Source of the DNA: Chloroflexota bacterium
Lineage (GTDB): Bacteria > Chloroflexota > Anaerolineae > J102
Assembly (NCBI GenBank): GCA_013152695.1
Contig: JAADFV010000413.1
Coordinates: 1 to 14,402, forward strand
Direction: 5' to 3'
Length of the DNA: 14,402 nt
Shown here piece after piece: positions 1-7,253 of this stretch. A program made the position numbers and the translations under genes. The notes under the pieces were generated by a model. It was not told the origin of the DNA. It searched no databases and saw only the letters and a list, made by a program, of their open reading frames with translations. The first letter of the stretch is position 1; each line of letters starts with the position of its first letter.

Positions 1-99
1 ATCGTGGTCGATCTGCACAGCCCTGGGATGCGTCTGGAGTATGTGATCGCCCGAGGCGTGGACAAGAACGGCCGACCCGGCGAGTGCAAGGTAAAGTGA
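1..99 (+). CDS. C-terminal fragment of an unidentified protein
   Basis: Frame 1 is open from the first base to a TGA at 97-99 and encodes 32 residues beginning IVVDLHSPGMRLEYVIARG and ending GECKVK. The start lies outside the window. The pattern of a hydrophobic strand, an ARG turn and then a charged tail is loosely like the end of an amidohydrolase-type metal hydrolase, where the last residues complete a small beta domain, but this is only an impression from 32 residues. The fragment is on the plus strand, as is the toxin-antitoxin pair 460 nt downstream, and has no obvious link to the sugar cluster. Confidence 0.5.
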   Translation: MVVDLHSPGMRLEYVIARGVDKNGRPGECKVK

Positions 100-424
100 T
101 CCCCATTGTCAAGACCCCAGAGCGAGAAAAATAAGGTGAGAAAGGGAGGAGGAAAAGTGGTTGAAAGACCGCTGCCCCCATATCCCCTACTCTTCCGAAT
201 CAGCGCTCAGGCGGCGCGGCGGGTGTCGTGGCGCCGCACCGAACATTGCTCCGTGTTGCAGGCATGAGAACGGCAGCATTGCATGTGGCTGCCTGGGAAT
301 CAACCGAGTTGGGTGCTTAAAACAGCACGGACTACATTGCGGGAGATGACGTAGTTGGCGAGAAGGTGTTGGCGAAGGTGCAACGAAGTGTAGAAACGCC
401 GTGACGCTACCTATTCTGCCCCCC

Positions 425-453
425 TTGTACCGATTTCGCTCTTGGCTTATAAT
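425..453 (+). promoter_or_regulatory. Sigma-70-like promoter for the toxin-antitoxin pair
   Basis: TTGTAC (425-430) is separated by exactly 17 nt from a perfect TATAAT (448-453). The -10 box matches consensus at all six positions and the -35 at the TTG core. Predicted transcription start is near 460, leaving a leader of about 100 nt before the GTG at 561. No operator palindrome for autoregulation was recognised. The assignment is from sequence only. Confidence 0.5.
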
Positions 454-528
454 GGTAGTACGTCCGTTCTTTTCACGGTAGATATCCATACAGGAAATCT
501 GTAGCTCAACAGGTAAGAATCAGATCAA

Positions 529-547
529 CCCCCTCTTTACAGGGGGG
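529..547 (+). promoter_or_regulatory. C-run/G-run hairpin abutting the antitoxin ribosome-binding site
   Basis: Five C (529-533) can pair with the G-run at 542-547 around an 8-nt loop. The GGAGG that serves the GTG at 561 sits at 549-553, directly after the stem. The structure could limit ribosome access or stabilise the 5' end of the mRNA. It has no U-run after it, so it is not a typical terminator. Confidence 0.35.
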
Positions 548-560
548 TGGAGGCAAAACG

Positions 561-827
561 GTGGCAGAAAAAATAATCGTAGAAATCCCGGCCGATCTGG
601 CTGATACGTTGGCGGAGCGCCAGGATAGACTTCCTGAGATTCTCCAACTTGGCCTGCGCCAGTTGCAAGTCAGGGAGGCATTGACTTTCTATGAGGAAGG
701 CATCGCTTCCCTTGCCCGTGCCGCTGAACTTGCGAAAATTCCCCTCCAGGAGATGATCCGCGAGGCCCGGGCCAGAGGCATACGCCCACAATGGAGCGAG
801 AAAATGGTGGAGGAAGAGCTGTCGTGA
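561..827 (+). CDS. UPF0175-type antitoxin (88 aa)
   Basis: Small protein, 88 residues, start GTG at 561 chosen because GGAGG (549-553) lies 7 nt upstream. The N-terminal MAEKIIVEIPADLADTL resembles the beta-strand start of ribbon-helix-helix-like antitoxins. The second half, FYEEGIASLARAAELAKIPLQEM, is the typical UPF0175 segment (a Y-x-EG-x-x-SL-x-(K/R)AAELA pattern followed by a helix), which in this family forms a helix-turn-helix-like unit. UPF0175 proteins are known partners of PIN-like toxins. The next gene is such a protein and overlaps this stop codon by 4 nt (GTGA), implying translational coupling. By analogy it would neutralise the toxin and may bind its own promoter, although no operator was identified. 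Confidence 0.75.
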   Translation: MAEKIIVEIPADLADTLAERQDRLPEILQLGLRQLQVREALTFYEEGIASLARAAELAKIPLQEMIREARARGIRPQWSEKMVEEELS

Positions 828-1456
828 GCGTTGTCGTCGATGCCGGACCATTACTGGCACTGGGCAAGCTTGGGTTGATGCCGATTCTACCTCACCTCCA
901 CGACCCCGTCCTTGTTCCTTCCGCAGTCTACGAGGAAGTCGTGTTGCAGGGTCTTGCCAGGGGTTACTCCGATGCGTATGTGGTGCAACAGGCCGTTTTG
1001 CGCGAGGAACTTACGCTTGTCTCTTTGAGCGACCAAGAACTCCTTGATCGCGTGAAAACATTACCTCTGGGTCGCGGCGAAAAACAAGTCATTCATCTGG
1101 GGCTTGCTATTTTGCCTTCTTGGGTGCTGATGGACGATCAATTAGCGCGCAAGGAAGCCAGTCACCTTGGGCTTCGCGTCAAAGGGACTGTGGGCATCAT
1201 CGTAAACGCCTATCGCCAGAGGATCATCACCTTCGTGATTTTTGGGCGGCTACTGGGCGCCACACAACGGCCGAAACCGCCCGTGCTGGCATCTTCGTAC
1301 ACCCGTTCGCTTTTAGTCTTCGCTGCAACCACCCCGCGCGGAGATCATGGTCGAATCGTCGGTGTCGCACCGGGGCCCAAACGACGGGTTGCCTCGGGTT
1401 TAGGACGACGAAGCGTGCCAGTTGGCCGTCAATATAAAAGCGCATCAACAGCGTGA
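824..1456 (+). CDS. PIN-like toxin (DUF3368 type), C-terminus divergent
   Basis: Putative PIN-fold ribonuclease, 210 residues from GTG 824, which overlaps the antitoxin stop (GTGA). Upstream in-frame ATG 791 would add 11 poor residues inside the antitoxin gene, so 824 is preferred. Candidate acidic active-site residues are present in order: Asp6 in VVVDAGPLLAL, Glu37/38 in AVYEEVV, Glu86 in GRGEKQ and Asp104/105 in LMDDQ, followed by the family-typical GLRVKGTVGIIV at about 116-127. Family members usually end about 25-30 residues after the segment corresponding to NAYRQRIITF. Here homology seems to stop near residue 136 (about 1230), and a 75-residue Arg/Pro/Ser-rich tail without recognisable similarity follows. 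This suggests a frameshift or replaced 3' end. The gene may be inactive or simply extended. Confidence 0.65.
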   Translation: MSVVVDAGPLLALGKLGLMPILPHLHDPVLVPSAVYEEVVLQGLARGYSDAYVVQQAVLREELTLVSLSDQELLDRVKTLPLGRGEKQVIHLGLAILPSWVLMDDQLARKEASHLGLRVKGTVGIIVNAYRQRIITFVIFGRLLGATQRPKPPVLASSYTRSLLVFAATTPRGDHGRIVGVAPGPKRRVASGLGRRSVPVGRQYKSASTA

Positions 1457-1671
1457 TGGCGCCTTGGCACCTGCTGCTGCTCCCCCCCGCGGCCGCTGCG
1501 CCCTTTCCCTCAACCCTTTCCGCACGGATGGGCGGGGTAGCCAGCTCGGGTGGGAGAAGGATTGTAGGGAAGGCGCTCGCAGTAAAGCTTTGTGGTTCAA
1601 TCGGAACTCAGGAGGTCTGAATTAAGTACCCCCTGAGTCCCGAAAGAATCAGCTTTGGCTACCAACCATGC
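1457..1671. other. Convergent intergenic region
   Basis: This 215-nt gap separates the plus-strand toxin gene from the end of the minus-strand transport operon. It is GC-rich with C-runs (about 1480-1510), has no credible gene, and carries one clear structure, the hairpin at 1601-1643 described separately. No U-rich terminator for the plus-strand gene was seen. Confidence 0.5.
1601..1643 (-). terminator. 16-bp hairpin ending the sugar-transport operon
   Basis: Arms at 1628-1643 and 1601-1616 flank an 11-nt loop. Fourteen of 16 positions are Watson-Crick. The other two are G.U pairs only when read as minus-strand RNA, so the structure fits transcription from the operon side. It begins 28 nt after the stop of the binding-protein gene. 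There is no U-run after it (the RNA continues UUGAACCAC), so it may act as a Rho-assisted terminator or as a 3'-end stabiliser rather than a textbook intrinsic terminator. Confidence 0.5.
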
Positions 1672-2748
1672 CTAGAAATCAAAGTTACCAATGTTATCCT
1701 TGGTGAAAACGGTGGGTGGTCCGGTAATGATCACTTCTTTGGCCCCGAAGGTACGATCACCCAACCCCGGGACGTTGAAGGTGTTGCCTTCAGCGGCCTT
1801 AATATCACCCTTGGCCATGCCCACACCAAGATACCCGGCCAAGTAACCCTCGTCAAAGGGGCTCCACAGGGCAAAGGCATCTACGATACCATCTTCGACG
1901 AAACGCCGCATCTGGTTGGGCGTGCCCAGGCCGGTAACCTGCAGGCCTCCACCGACGGCGTTAGGGCCACCGGGATAGGCTCCGACCGATTCAACACATT
2001 GGGCGGCAGCAGCCACACCAACCGTGGTTGGAGCGATGATGCCACGCAGGTCCGGGAAGTTTGCCAGCAAACCTTCACATTCGGTCAAGCTCTTCTGGGG
2101 ATCATCATCGCCATAAACGGTGGCCACCAGTTCCATGTTGGCATATTTGGGGTCTTTCAAGGCTTTGTTCATGCCTTCGATCCAGTAGTTCTGGTCAGGA
2201 GCATCGGCTGTGGCGCTGAGGATGGCGATCTTGCCAGTATAATCGATCAGCGAACCTACCAATTCGACCTGGCTTGACCCCGTAATGTCGAAATCCATGG
2301 GCAGAATTGCAGCATCGCGGTGTTCTTCGCTGCCAGGGATATCGGAGTTGACGATGAGCACCACAATGCCCTTTTTACGGGCTTCGTCGAACACATCATT
2401 CAAAGCATCGGGGCTATTGGGAGAAATTGCCAGAACGTCTACACCGCGTTGAATCTGTTCTTCGACAAAGGGAATCTGCGACGTGGCCTCGGCAGTTGCT
2501 GGCGCTGTTGTTGTGAAATTGCAGCCGAGTTCCGAGCAGGCTTTCTCAAAGCCGCCGATGATTGAATCGAAATAGGGGTTACCAGTATTCTTGGGAATAT
2601 AGACGATGTCAATCGTTGTGTCTTTCGCTGTGGCCGGCGCTGCCGCCTGTTCTTCTGCGGCCGGTGGTGCCACAGTGGTGCAGGCTGCCAGGAGCAGACC
2701 CAGGGCAATCAACAAAATGATGCTCAAAGTACCTCGTTTTCCTAACAT
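1672..2748 (-). CDS. rhaS: Sugar ABC transporter binding lipoprotein (RhaS-like)
   Basis: Extracytoplasmic sugar-binding protein of the ribose/rhamnose class, 358 residues. The N-terminus has a lipoprotein signal: positive residues (GKR), a hydrophobic stretch at about 8-20 and lipobox LAAC with Cys23 as the anchor, followed by an Ala/Pro/Glu linker. The mature domain starts near TIDIVYIPKNTGNPYFDS and contains VDVLAISPNSPDALNDVF, ISPNS/DAAILP-type hinge strands and LRGIIAPTTVGVAAAAQ, as in proteins annotated as rhamnose-binding (RhaS). Start 2748 is supported by AGGAGG 6 nt upstream. It is the last gene of the block, 101 nt after the second permease, with its own strong ribosome-binding site, as expected for a component needed in excess. 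The exact ligand (L-rhamnose or another deoxy-sugar) cannot be settled from sequence. Confidence 0.85.
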   Translation of the reverse strand: MLGKRGTLSIILLIALGLLLAACTTVAPPAAEEQAAAPATAKDTTIDIVYIPKNTGNPYFDSIIGGFEKACSELGCNFTTTAPATAEATSQIPFVEEQIQRGVDVLAISPNSPDALNDVFDEARKKGIVVLIVNSDIPGSEEHRDAAILPMDFDITGSSQVELVGSLIDYTGKIAILSATADAPDQNYWIEGMNKALKDPKYANMELVATVYGDDDPQKSLTECEGLLANFPDLRGIIAPTTVGVAAAAQCVESVGAYPGGPNAVGGGLQVTGLGTPNQMRRFVEDGIVDAFALWSPFDEGYLAGYLGVGMAKGDIKAAEGNTFNVPGLGDRTFGAKEVIITGPPTVFTKDNIGNFDF

Positions 2749-2849
2749 TTTGATCCTCCTATTGTGGATGCTGGTGAAAGTTGTTGGACGTTCTCGTTAA
2801 AGCGAATGAGCGATGTCTGTGGGAATAAAGTCACCTCCTCTTTTTGTGG

Positions 2850-3920
2850 TTACAACCTACGCAGGCGTCCTGTGAGATTGGAAACCAAAATGGCAATGAT
2901 CAATAGGGAGCCAATGACCGCAAGCTGGCTATCTGCTTTGATATTGGCGACGCCCATGCCGGTGCGTAGGATGATAATAAGTAGGTAGGCGGCCACGGTG
3001 CCAAACATCGTTCCCCGGCCGCCAAAGATATCAGTGCCACCCAAAACAACGGCCGTGATCACATCGAGCTCCCAACCACGGGCATGATCGTATCTGGCCG
3101 TGCTCAGGCGTGAAACCATGATTATTCCGGCCAGTCCCGACAGTAAGCCGGATAAGGCGAACAAGGCGATTTTCAGCCGTTCGGTAGGAATGCCCGAGTA
3201 GTGAGCGGCCAATTCATTGCTGCCGATGGCATAGACCCATCGGCCAAAGGTCGTCTTGTGAAGCACAATGCCCAGAATAATGGCCAAGAGCAAAAATATA
3301 ACAAGGGGCACGGGAATCGGTGTGCCCGTAATGTAGACCCGGTGAATACCCGTGAACCATTCTGGAAAGACAACGTCGCGGCTCCAGGCCAGCTTCGGAC
3401 GGGAATCATCGCCCATTAGCACCTGGGCCGCTCCCCGATACAGGGCCAGGGTGGCCAGGGTAACGGCCAGAGCTGGTAGTTTCAGGCGGGTCACCAAAAC
3501 GCCGTTGATAGCGCCCAGCAGTGTCCCCAGCGCCAAACTCAGCCCGATTGTGATGACCAAAGGGACGCTCAGATCGAAATAAAGCACACCGGCCACGCAG
3601 GCAACCAGGGCCAGCATCGAGGCAACAGACAGATCGATGTTGCCACTGATGATGATAAAAGTCATGCCGATGGCCATGATGCCCACTTCGATGTAGAGCG
3701 AGGTGTAGTTGAAGAGAAAAGCTGCATCCAGAAAGTAGGGGGACAGAGCCGAGCCGGCGATAAATGCCAAGAAGATGAGCGCCACGGTAACCAGTTCCGG
3801 ATGAGCCAGATAGCCTCGCAGGCGATGGCTCCGCTGTTGACTGGCAGCGATGGCTGACGACTCCTGAGACATCCCGGCCTTACCCTTTTGTCCTTGCATG
3901 TCCGTCTTGTCTTTGATCAT
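2850..3920 (-). CDS. rhaQ: Sugar ABC transporter permease 2 (RhaQ/RbsC family)
   Basis: Inner-membrane permease of the BPD_transp_2 (ribose/xylose/rhamnose) family, 356 residues. A hydrophilic N-terminal stretch of about 40 residues precedes roughly eight to ten hydrophobic segments. Family motifs are clear: GMTFIIISGNIDLSVASMLA near 84-103, GRWVYAIGSNELAAHYSGIP in the cytoplasmic loop that contacts the ATPase, and VVLGGTDIFGGRGTMFG toward the C-terminus. ATG 3920 was chosen over the upstream ATG at 3974 because GGGAG lies 9 nt before it and because it leaves only a 4-nt gap after the preceding permease; the longer version would overlap that gene. It probably forms the translocation channel together with permease 1. 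The Rha symbol depends on the neighbouring mutarotase and binding protein. Confidence 0.83.
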   Translation of the reverse strand: MIKDKTDMQGQKGKAGMSQESSAIAASQQRSHRLRGYLAHPELVTVALIFLAFIAGSALSPYFLDAAFLFNYTSLYIEVGIMAIGMTFIIISGNIDLSVASMLALVACVAGVLYFDLSVPLVITIGLSLALGTLLGAINGVLVTRLKLPALAVTLATLALYRGAAQVLMGDDSRPKLAWSRDVVFPEWFTGIHRVYITGTPIPVPLVIFLLLAIILGIVLHKTTFGRWVYAIGSNELAAHYSGIPTERLKIALFALSGLLSGLAGIIMVSRLSTARYDHARGWELDVITAVVLGGTDIFGGRGTMFGTVAAYLLIIILRTGMGVANIKADSQLAVIGSLLIIAILVSNLTGRLRRL

Positions 3921-3924
3921 CAGC

Positions 3925-4950
3925 TTATTCTCCCGTCGTCGCGCGCCGAAGTTCGCGTTGGATAACAGCATCAACCGTCACAGCCAGCAGAATCACAAAA
4001 CCGTACACGGCCAACTGCCAGGTGGAGGCGACGCCCAGGACACTTAGAGCAACGTTAATGGTTCCCAGCAACAAACTCCCCAAGAAAACGCCCAGGACCG
4101 TACCGGAACCGCCAAAAATGTTGGTGCCGCCGATCACCACCGCCGCGATCACGGTCAGTTCAAAGCCAACGCCTGTTTCGCCCGGATTGACAAACCCGAA
4201 GCGAGAAGCATACATAATGCCGGCCAGCCCGGAGGCAGCTCCGGTTATCAGGTAGACCAGGAAAATGGTGCTCTGCACCGGAATACCCCGCAGTAAGGCG
4301 GCGTCGGGGTTGCCGCCAATAGCATAGATATTTCGACCACGTTTGGTGTATTTAAGGAACAGCGCCGCCAGGATAGCAATGGCAACGGCAATGATTACAA
4401 CCCAAGGGACCCATTGCAGTCCAAAGGGTCCACGCTGAGACCAGCGGATCAGGGCCGTTGGGACATCGTTGGGATTGATCTGGCGGCTACCACTGACGAT
4501 GAAAACAAACCCCCTGTAGACGCTAAGCGTGCCCAAGGTGGTAATGATAGGGGGGATACTGGCCCAGGCAATCAGCAATCCGTTGATTGCGCCCAAGCCT
4601 GCCCCGATCAGGATGCCCAGGAACACGCCCGCGAAGATATTGAATTCCGGGTTGTCGCGGAATATCATGCCGACCACAATCCCCGAAAAGGCGAGCATCG
4701 AACCGACAGATAAATCGATTCCCCTGGTAATGATGACCATCATTTCCCCGGAAGCGATGATGACTAATAGAGGTATCCACAGCAAGATGCTTCTGATATT
4801 GATCGGCCTCAAGAAATTCGGTTTGAATATCAATGTGACGCCAATAACCGCGAGGAGGAAGACAATGATGCCGAGCTCTCTGAATCGCGAAAGTTTGAGA
4901 CCCAGGTCGCTGTTTCCTTTGTTGCTCAGCGTGTTGTCGATGGATGCCAT
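3925..4950 (-). CDS. rhaP: Sugar ABC transporter permease 1 (RhaP/RbsC family)
   Basis: Inner-membrane permease, 341 residues, same family as its downstream neighbour but clearly diverged from it, so the channel is likely a heterodimer. The first membrane segment is at about 27-43 (LGIIVFLLAVIGVTLIF). Family signatures are GEMMVIITRGIDLSVGSMLA (about 68-87), GTLSVYRGFVFIVSG, RGRNIYAIGGNPDAALLRGI in the coupling loop, and VVIGGTNIFGGSGTVLGVFLG near the end. ATG 4950 follows the ATPase stop by 3 nt, with GAGG about 9 nt upstream inside the ATPase's last codons, so translation is probably coupled. Rhamnose specificity is inferred from context only. Confidence 0.85.
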   Translation of the reverse strand: MASIDNTLSNKGNSDLGLKLSRFRELGIIVFLLAVIGVTLIFKPNFLRPINIRSILLWIPLLVIIASGEMMVIITRGIDLSVGSMLAFSGIVVGMIFRDNPEFNIFAGVFLGILIGAGLGAINGLLIAWASIPPIITTLGTLSVYRGFVFIVSGSRQINPNDVPTALIRWSQRGPFGLQWVPWVVIIAVAIAILAALFLKYTKRGRNIYAIGGNPDAALLRGIPVQSTIFLVYLITGAASGLAGIMYASRFGFVNPGETGVGFELTVIAAVVIGGTNIFGGSGTVLGVFLGSLLLGTINVALSVLGVASTWQLAVYGFVILLAVTVDAVIQRELRRATTGE

Positions 4951-4953
4951 GTT

Positions 4954-6465
4954 TTAAGCCTCTTCTAAGTCCGGACTGGTGGCGGCGGTGATTATGCGTT
5001 CGGCGGTGGCTTCTTCCCTGGTGAAATGGCCGCTGATCCTGCCTTCACGCATGACAATGATTCGGTCACTCATCGCTAGAATTTCGGGCATTTCAGAGGA
5101 GATCATTAAGATTGCCAGCCCTTGTGCAGCCAGTTCACCGATCAGTCGGTGGATCTCGGATTTTGCGCCAATATCAATGCCCCGTGTTGGCTCGTCGAAC
5201 AGGATGATCTTGGGTGTGGCCAGCATCCATTTGGCCAGGACAACCTTCTGCTGGTTCCCGCCGGACAGTTCGCGCACTGGCTGGCTGAGTCGGCGCAAGA
5301 CGATGTGTAGCTTGTCAACGTATTCCTGGGCGAATTTATCCTCAGTCGTTTTGCGCAGCCAGTGGTTGTCGGAAATGCTTTCGAGGGCGGCCAGGGTGAT
5401 ATTGTTGGAAATGCTCATCGTCATCAACAGTCCGTTATGCTGGCGATCTTCGGGCACATAGACCATGCCGTGGGTCAGAGCGTCACTGGGCTGCTTGATC
5501 TTAACCTCTTTTCCTTGAATGCGAACGGTTCCGGAATCGATGTCCAGCACCCCGAACAGCGCCCGGGCGACATCGGTGCGACCAGCGCCAACCAGCCCGG
5601 CCATCCCGACGATTTCGCCAGCCCGCACCTCGAACGAGATGTCGGTGAACTTGCGCACTCTGGACAGACCCTCTACCTGCAAAAGCGGTTCGCCAATTTC
5701 GTGTTCGCTGCCTCTGTCAAACAGGTCGCTCAACGGTCTGCCGACCATCACCTGGATAATCTCATCCGTAGTGGTGTTCTCTGGCCGGCGCTCTCCCACC
5801 CATTCTCCGTCCCGCAAGATGGTAATTCGATCACAGATATCGAATATCTCTTCCAGACGGTGGCTGATGAACACAATGGCGGCACCCTGTTGGCGCAAGC
5901 GGCGAATAATAACGAACAGACCTTCCACTTCGTTGGGGGTAAGAGCGGCTGTCGGTTCATCCATCAAAAAGATTTTCGCATCCTGGGAGAGCGCACCGGC
6001 CATTTCGACCATTTGCTGATCGGCCACAGACAGACCACGCACTTTGGCTCGTGGATCCAGAGTCCCGCCCAGAGAGGAGAGAATCTTTCTGGAGCGGGCA
6101 TACATTGTCTTCCAATCCACTCGGGGCAAGCCGCGGTGCATTGGCTGGCGACCGATGTAGATGTTCTCGGCCACGTCGAGATCGGGGAAGGTCAGTGGCT
6201 CCTGGTGAATTAAGGCAATGCCTAGCTCGGTGGCAGAATGGGGGTTGGGAATGTGCACCGCCTGCTCGTTGAGGACGATTTCGCCAGACTTGGGTTGGTG
6301 AACGCCAGCCAGAATCTTGAGCAGCGTTGACTTACCAGCGCCATTTTCGCCAATCAGCCCATGCACTTCGCCTGGGTAGATGTCAAAGTCGACATCCTTG
6401 AGCACCTGCACGCCGCCGAAGGACATGGAGATATGTTTGGTCTGCAATAGGGGAGCATTTTCCAT
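4954..6465 (-). CDS. rhaT: Sugar ABC transporter ATP-binding protein with two ATPase domains (RhaT/RbsA family)
   Basis: Peripheral ATPase of a carbohydrate importer of the CUT2 type, 503 residues with two fused nucleotide-binding domains. Domain 1 has Walker A GENGAGKST (39-47), Q-loop HQEP (87-90), a degenerate signature LSVADQQ (145-151) and Walker B IFLMDEP (165-171). Domain 2 has a degenerate Walker A (GLVGAGRTDVARALFG), a perfect signature LSGGNQQ (400-406) and Walker B IILFDEP (420-426). This asymmetry is normal for RbsA-like proteins. ATG 6465 (MENAPLLQTK) is preferred over ATG 6501, because the 12 extra residues lack family character and no ribosome-binding site precedes 6501. A GGTGG lies about 11 nt before 6465, which is weak, so the start is only moderately sure. 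The symbol denotes the ABC ATPase named RhaT in rhizobia, not the E. coli proton symporter. Confidence 0.87.
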   Translation of the reverse strand: MENAPLLQTKHISMSFGGVQVLKDVDFDIYPGEVHGLIGENGAGKSTLLKILAGVHQPKSGEIVLNEQAVHIPNPHSATELGIALIHQEPLTFPDLDVAENIYIGRQPMHRGLPRVDWKTMYARSRKILSSLGGTLDPRAKVRGLSVADQQMVEMAGALSQDAKIFLMDEPTAALTPNEVEGLFVIIRRLRQQGAAIVFISHRLEEIFDICDRITILRDGEWVGERRPENTTTDEIIQVMVGRPLSDLFDRGSEHEIGEPLLQVEGLSRVRKFTDISFEVRAGEIVGMAGLVGAGRTDVARALFGVLDIDSGTVRIQGKEVKIKQPSDALTHGMVYVPEDRQHNGLLMTMSISNNITLAALESISDNHWLRKTTEDKFAQEYVDKLHIVLRRLSQPVRELSGGNQQKVVLAKWMLATPKIILFDEPTRGIDIGAKSEIHRLIGELAAQGLAILMISSEMPEILAMSDRIIVMREGRISGHFTREEATAERIITAATSPDLEEA

Positions 6466-6497
6466 CACGTTTATAACCACCTGGAAGAAAGGGCGCA

Positions 6498-6513
6498 TCA
6501 AGATTCGTCTTGA
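6498..6513 (-). other. Small perfect hairpin between cyclase and ATPase genes
   Basis: TCAAGA (6498-6503) and TCTTGA (6508-6513) form a perfect 6-bp stem with a 4-nt loop (CGAA on the transcribed strand). An overlapping alternative stem, AGATTC/GAATCT at 6501-6517, is also possible. It lies in the 75-nt gap between the cyclase stop and the ATPase start and may modulate the border between the enzyme and transport halves of the operon. There is no U-run, so termination is unlikely. Confidence 0.35.
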
Positions 6514-6540
6514 ATCTCAGTTCGCCATATTGGAGTCCTA

Positions 6541-7242
6541 TCAGAAGTTCTGGCTGAACTCGAGCTGCTCGAACAGGGCCGCCAACGGGGCGATGTCACC
6601 ATCGATAGCCAGGGCCCGACAGGGTGACCCGTCTCGGCCGCGAATACGGAGTGGCATTGCAATGAGAATAACCTCGCTGCCAACTAAGCGATCCAGGCCG
6701 CACAACCCTTCGATGATCAGAACCTCTGCATCGGCGTTAAGCAGGGAATGATGAGAAGCCGTGTATTCGGCCGGATAGGTTGTGGGAGTATCTAGCGCCA
6801 AGCAGGCCACACCCTGTTTGGCCAACCAGGTGGTCAACTCGACGGTCAGGTATGGCTGGCCGCCAAAGTAATCAGGGTCTGGCAGAACCTTGTCCCAACC
6901 AGTATTGAAGATCAGCCTGCTTCCCGGGCCCACTTTGTCTTTGTATGCTTCAAAATCGACCAGGTCAATTGCCTCCCTGGCCTTTTTATGGCGAAAATCC
7001 AGCACATGGGCCAGGCCAAAACCTTTACGCACATCCAGATTTTCGACCGTACGGCCGTCGTCAAAAAAATGATAGGGGGCATCCAGGTGAGTGCCGTAGT
7101 GAGCGCTCATAATGATCTCTGTCATGTTATAGTTGAGATCAGCAATGGTCAGGTGGGCCTTGATATGTGTCTTGGGGTCAGGTTCAAAGGTGGGGGCACC
7201 GTCGTAAATGTCTTGCGAAAGATCAACCAGACGTAACATCAT
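6541..7242 (-). CDS. Cyclase-family (kynurenine-formamidase-like) metal hydrolase
   Basis: Soluble hydrolase of the cyclase / KynB-like family, 233 residues, close to the family's usual 210-260. The diagnostic metal-binding motif H-x-G-T-H-x-D-x-P-x-H is intact: His48, His52, Asp54 and His58 in AHYGTHLDAPYHF. LVDLSQDIYDG at the start and LALDTPT in the middle are also family-typical. Members hydrolyse N-formylkynurenine, isatin or related amide and lactam bonds, and many are of unknown substrate. In this context (11 nt after the mutarotase and beside two dehydrogenases) a lactone or other intermediate of sugar breakdown is an attractive substrate; this is inference. An AGGAGGT lies just before two adjacent ATGs (7242 and 7239). 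The second has the more usual spacing, so the true start may be 7239. Confidence 0.8.
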   Translation of the reverse strand: MMLRLVDLSQDIYDGAPTFEPDPKTHIKAHLTIADLNYNMTEIIMSAHYGTHLDAPYHFFDDGRTVENLDVRKGFGLAHVLDFRHKKAREAIDLVDFEAYKDKVGPGSRLIFNTGWDKVLPDPDYFGGQPYLTVELTTWLAKQGVACLALDTPTTYPAEYTASHHSLLNADAEVLIIEGLCGLDRLVGSEVILIAMPLRIRGRDGSPCRALAIDGDIAPLAALFEQLEFSQNF

Positions 7243-7253
7243 AAAACCTCCTC

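Larger units (their letters stand above)
100..560. other. Non-coding stretch upstream of the toxin-antitoxin pair
   Basis: About 460 nt with no convincing gene. Short open frames on both strands have Cys/Arg/Pro-rich translations without family resemblance. Small structures are visible: a 7-bp perfect stem GCGGCGC/GCGCCGC (211-217 with 231-237), a tandem near-duplication of GTTGGCGA(G)AAGGT at 354-380, a promoter-like site at 425-453, and a C-run/G-run hairpin at 529-547 next to the antitoxin ribosome-binding site. No U-rich terminator was seen after the first gene's stop. Confidence 0.5.

Noticed and set aside
187..489. Minus-strand open frame of 100 codons in the left non-coding region
   Set aside because: The translation is Arg/Pro/His/Cys-rich with no family pattern and no convincing ribosome-binding site, and it overlaps the promoter-like site on the other strand.
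500..560. tRNA-like D-arm (TGTAGCTCAACAGGTAAG) followed by a stem resembling an anticodon arm
   Set aside because: No acceptor stem pairing, no T-loop motif, the D-stem does not close, and the supposed anticodon loop has 8 nt.
2749..2849. Possible small gene starting at a GTG after a GAGGAG in the leader of the binding-protein gene
   Set aside because: The Shine-Dalgarno is fused to the GTG with no spacing, the frame runs into the binding-protein start, and the product has no recognisable character.
5362..6213. Long plus-strand open frame of 283 codons opposite the ATPase gene
   Set aside because: It lies entirely antisense to a gene with complete Walker and signature motifs. Its His/Gln-rich translation is typical of an antisense shadow.
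6498..6683. Minus-strand open frame of 61 codons over the cyclase gene's end
   Set aside because: It is a shadow in another frame of the cyclase gene, which has the full metal-binding motif and a strong ribosome-binding site.
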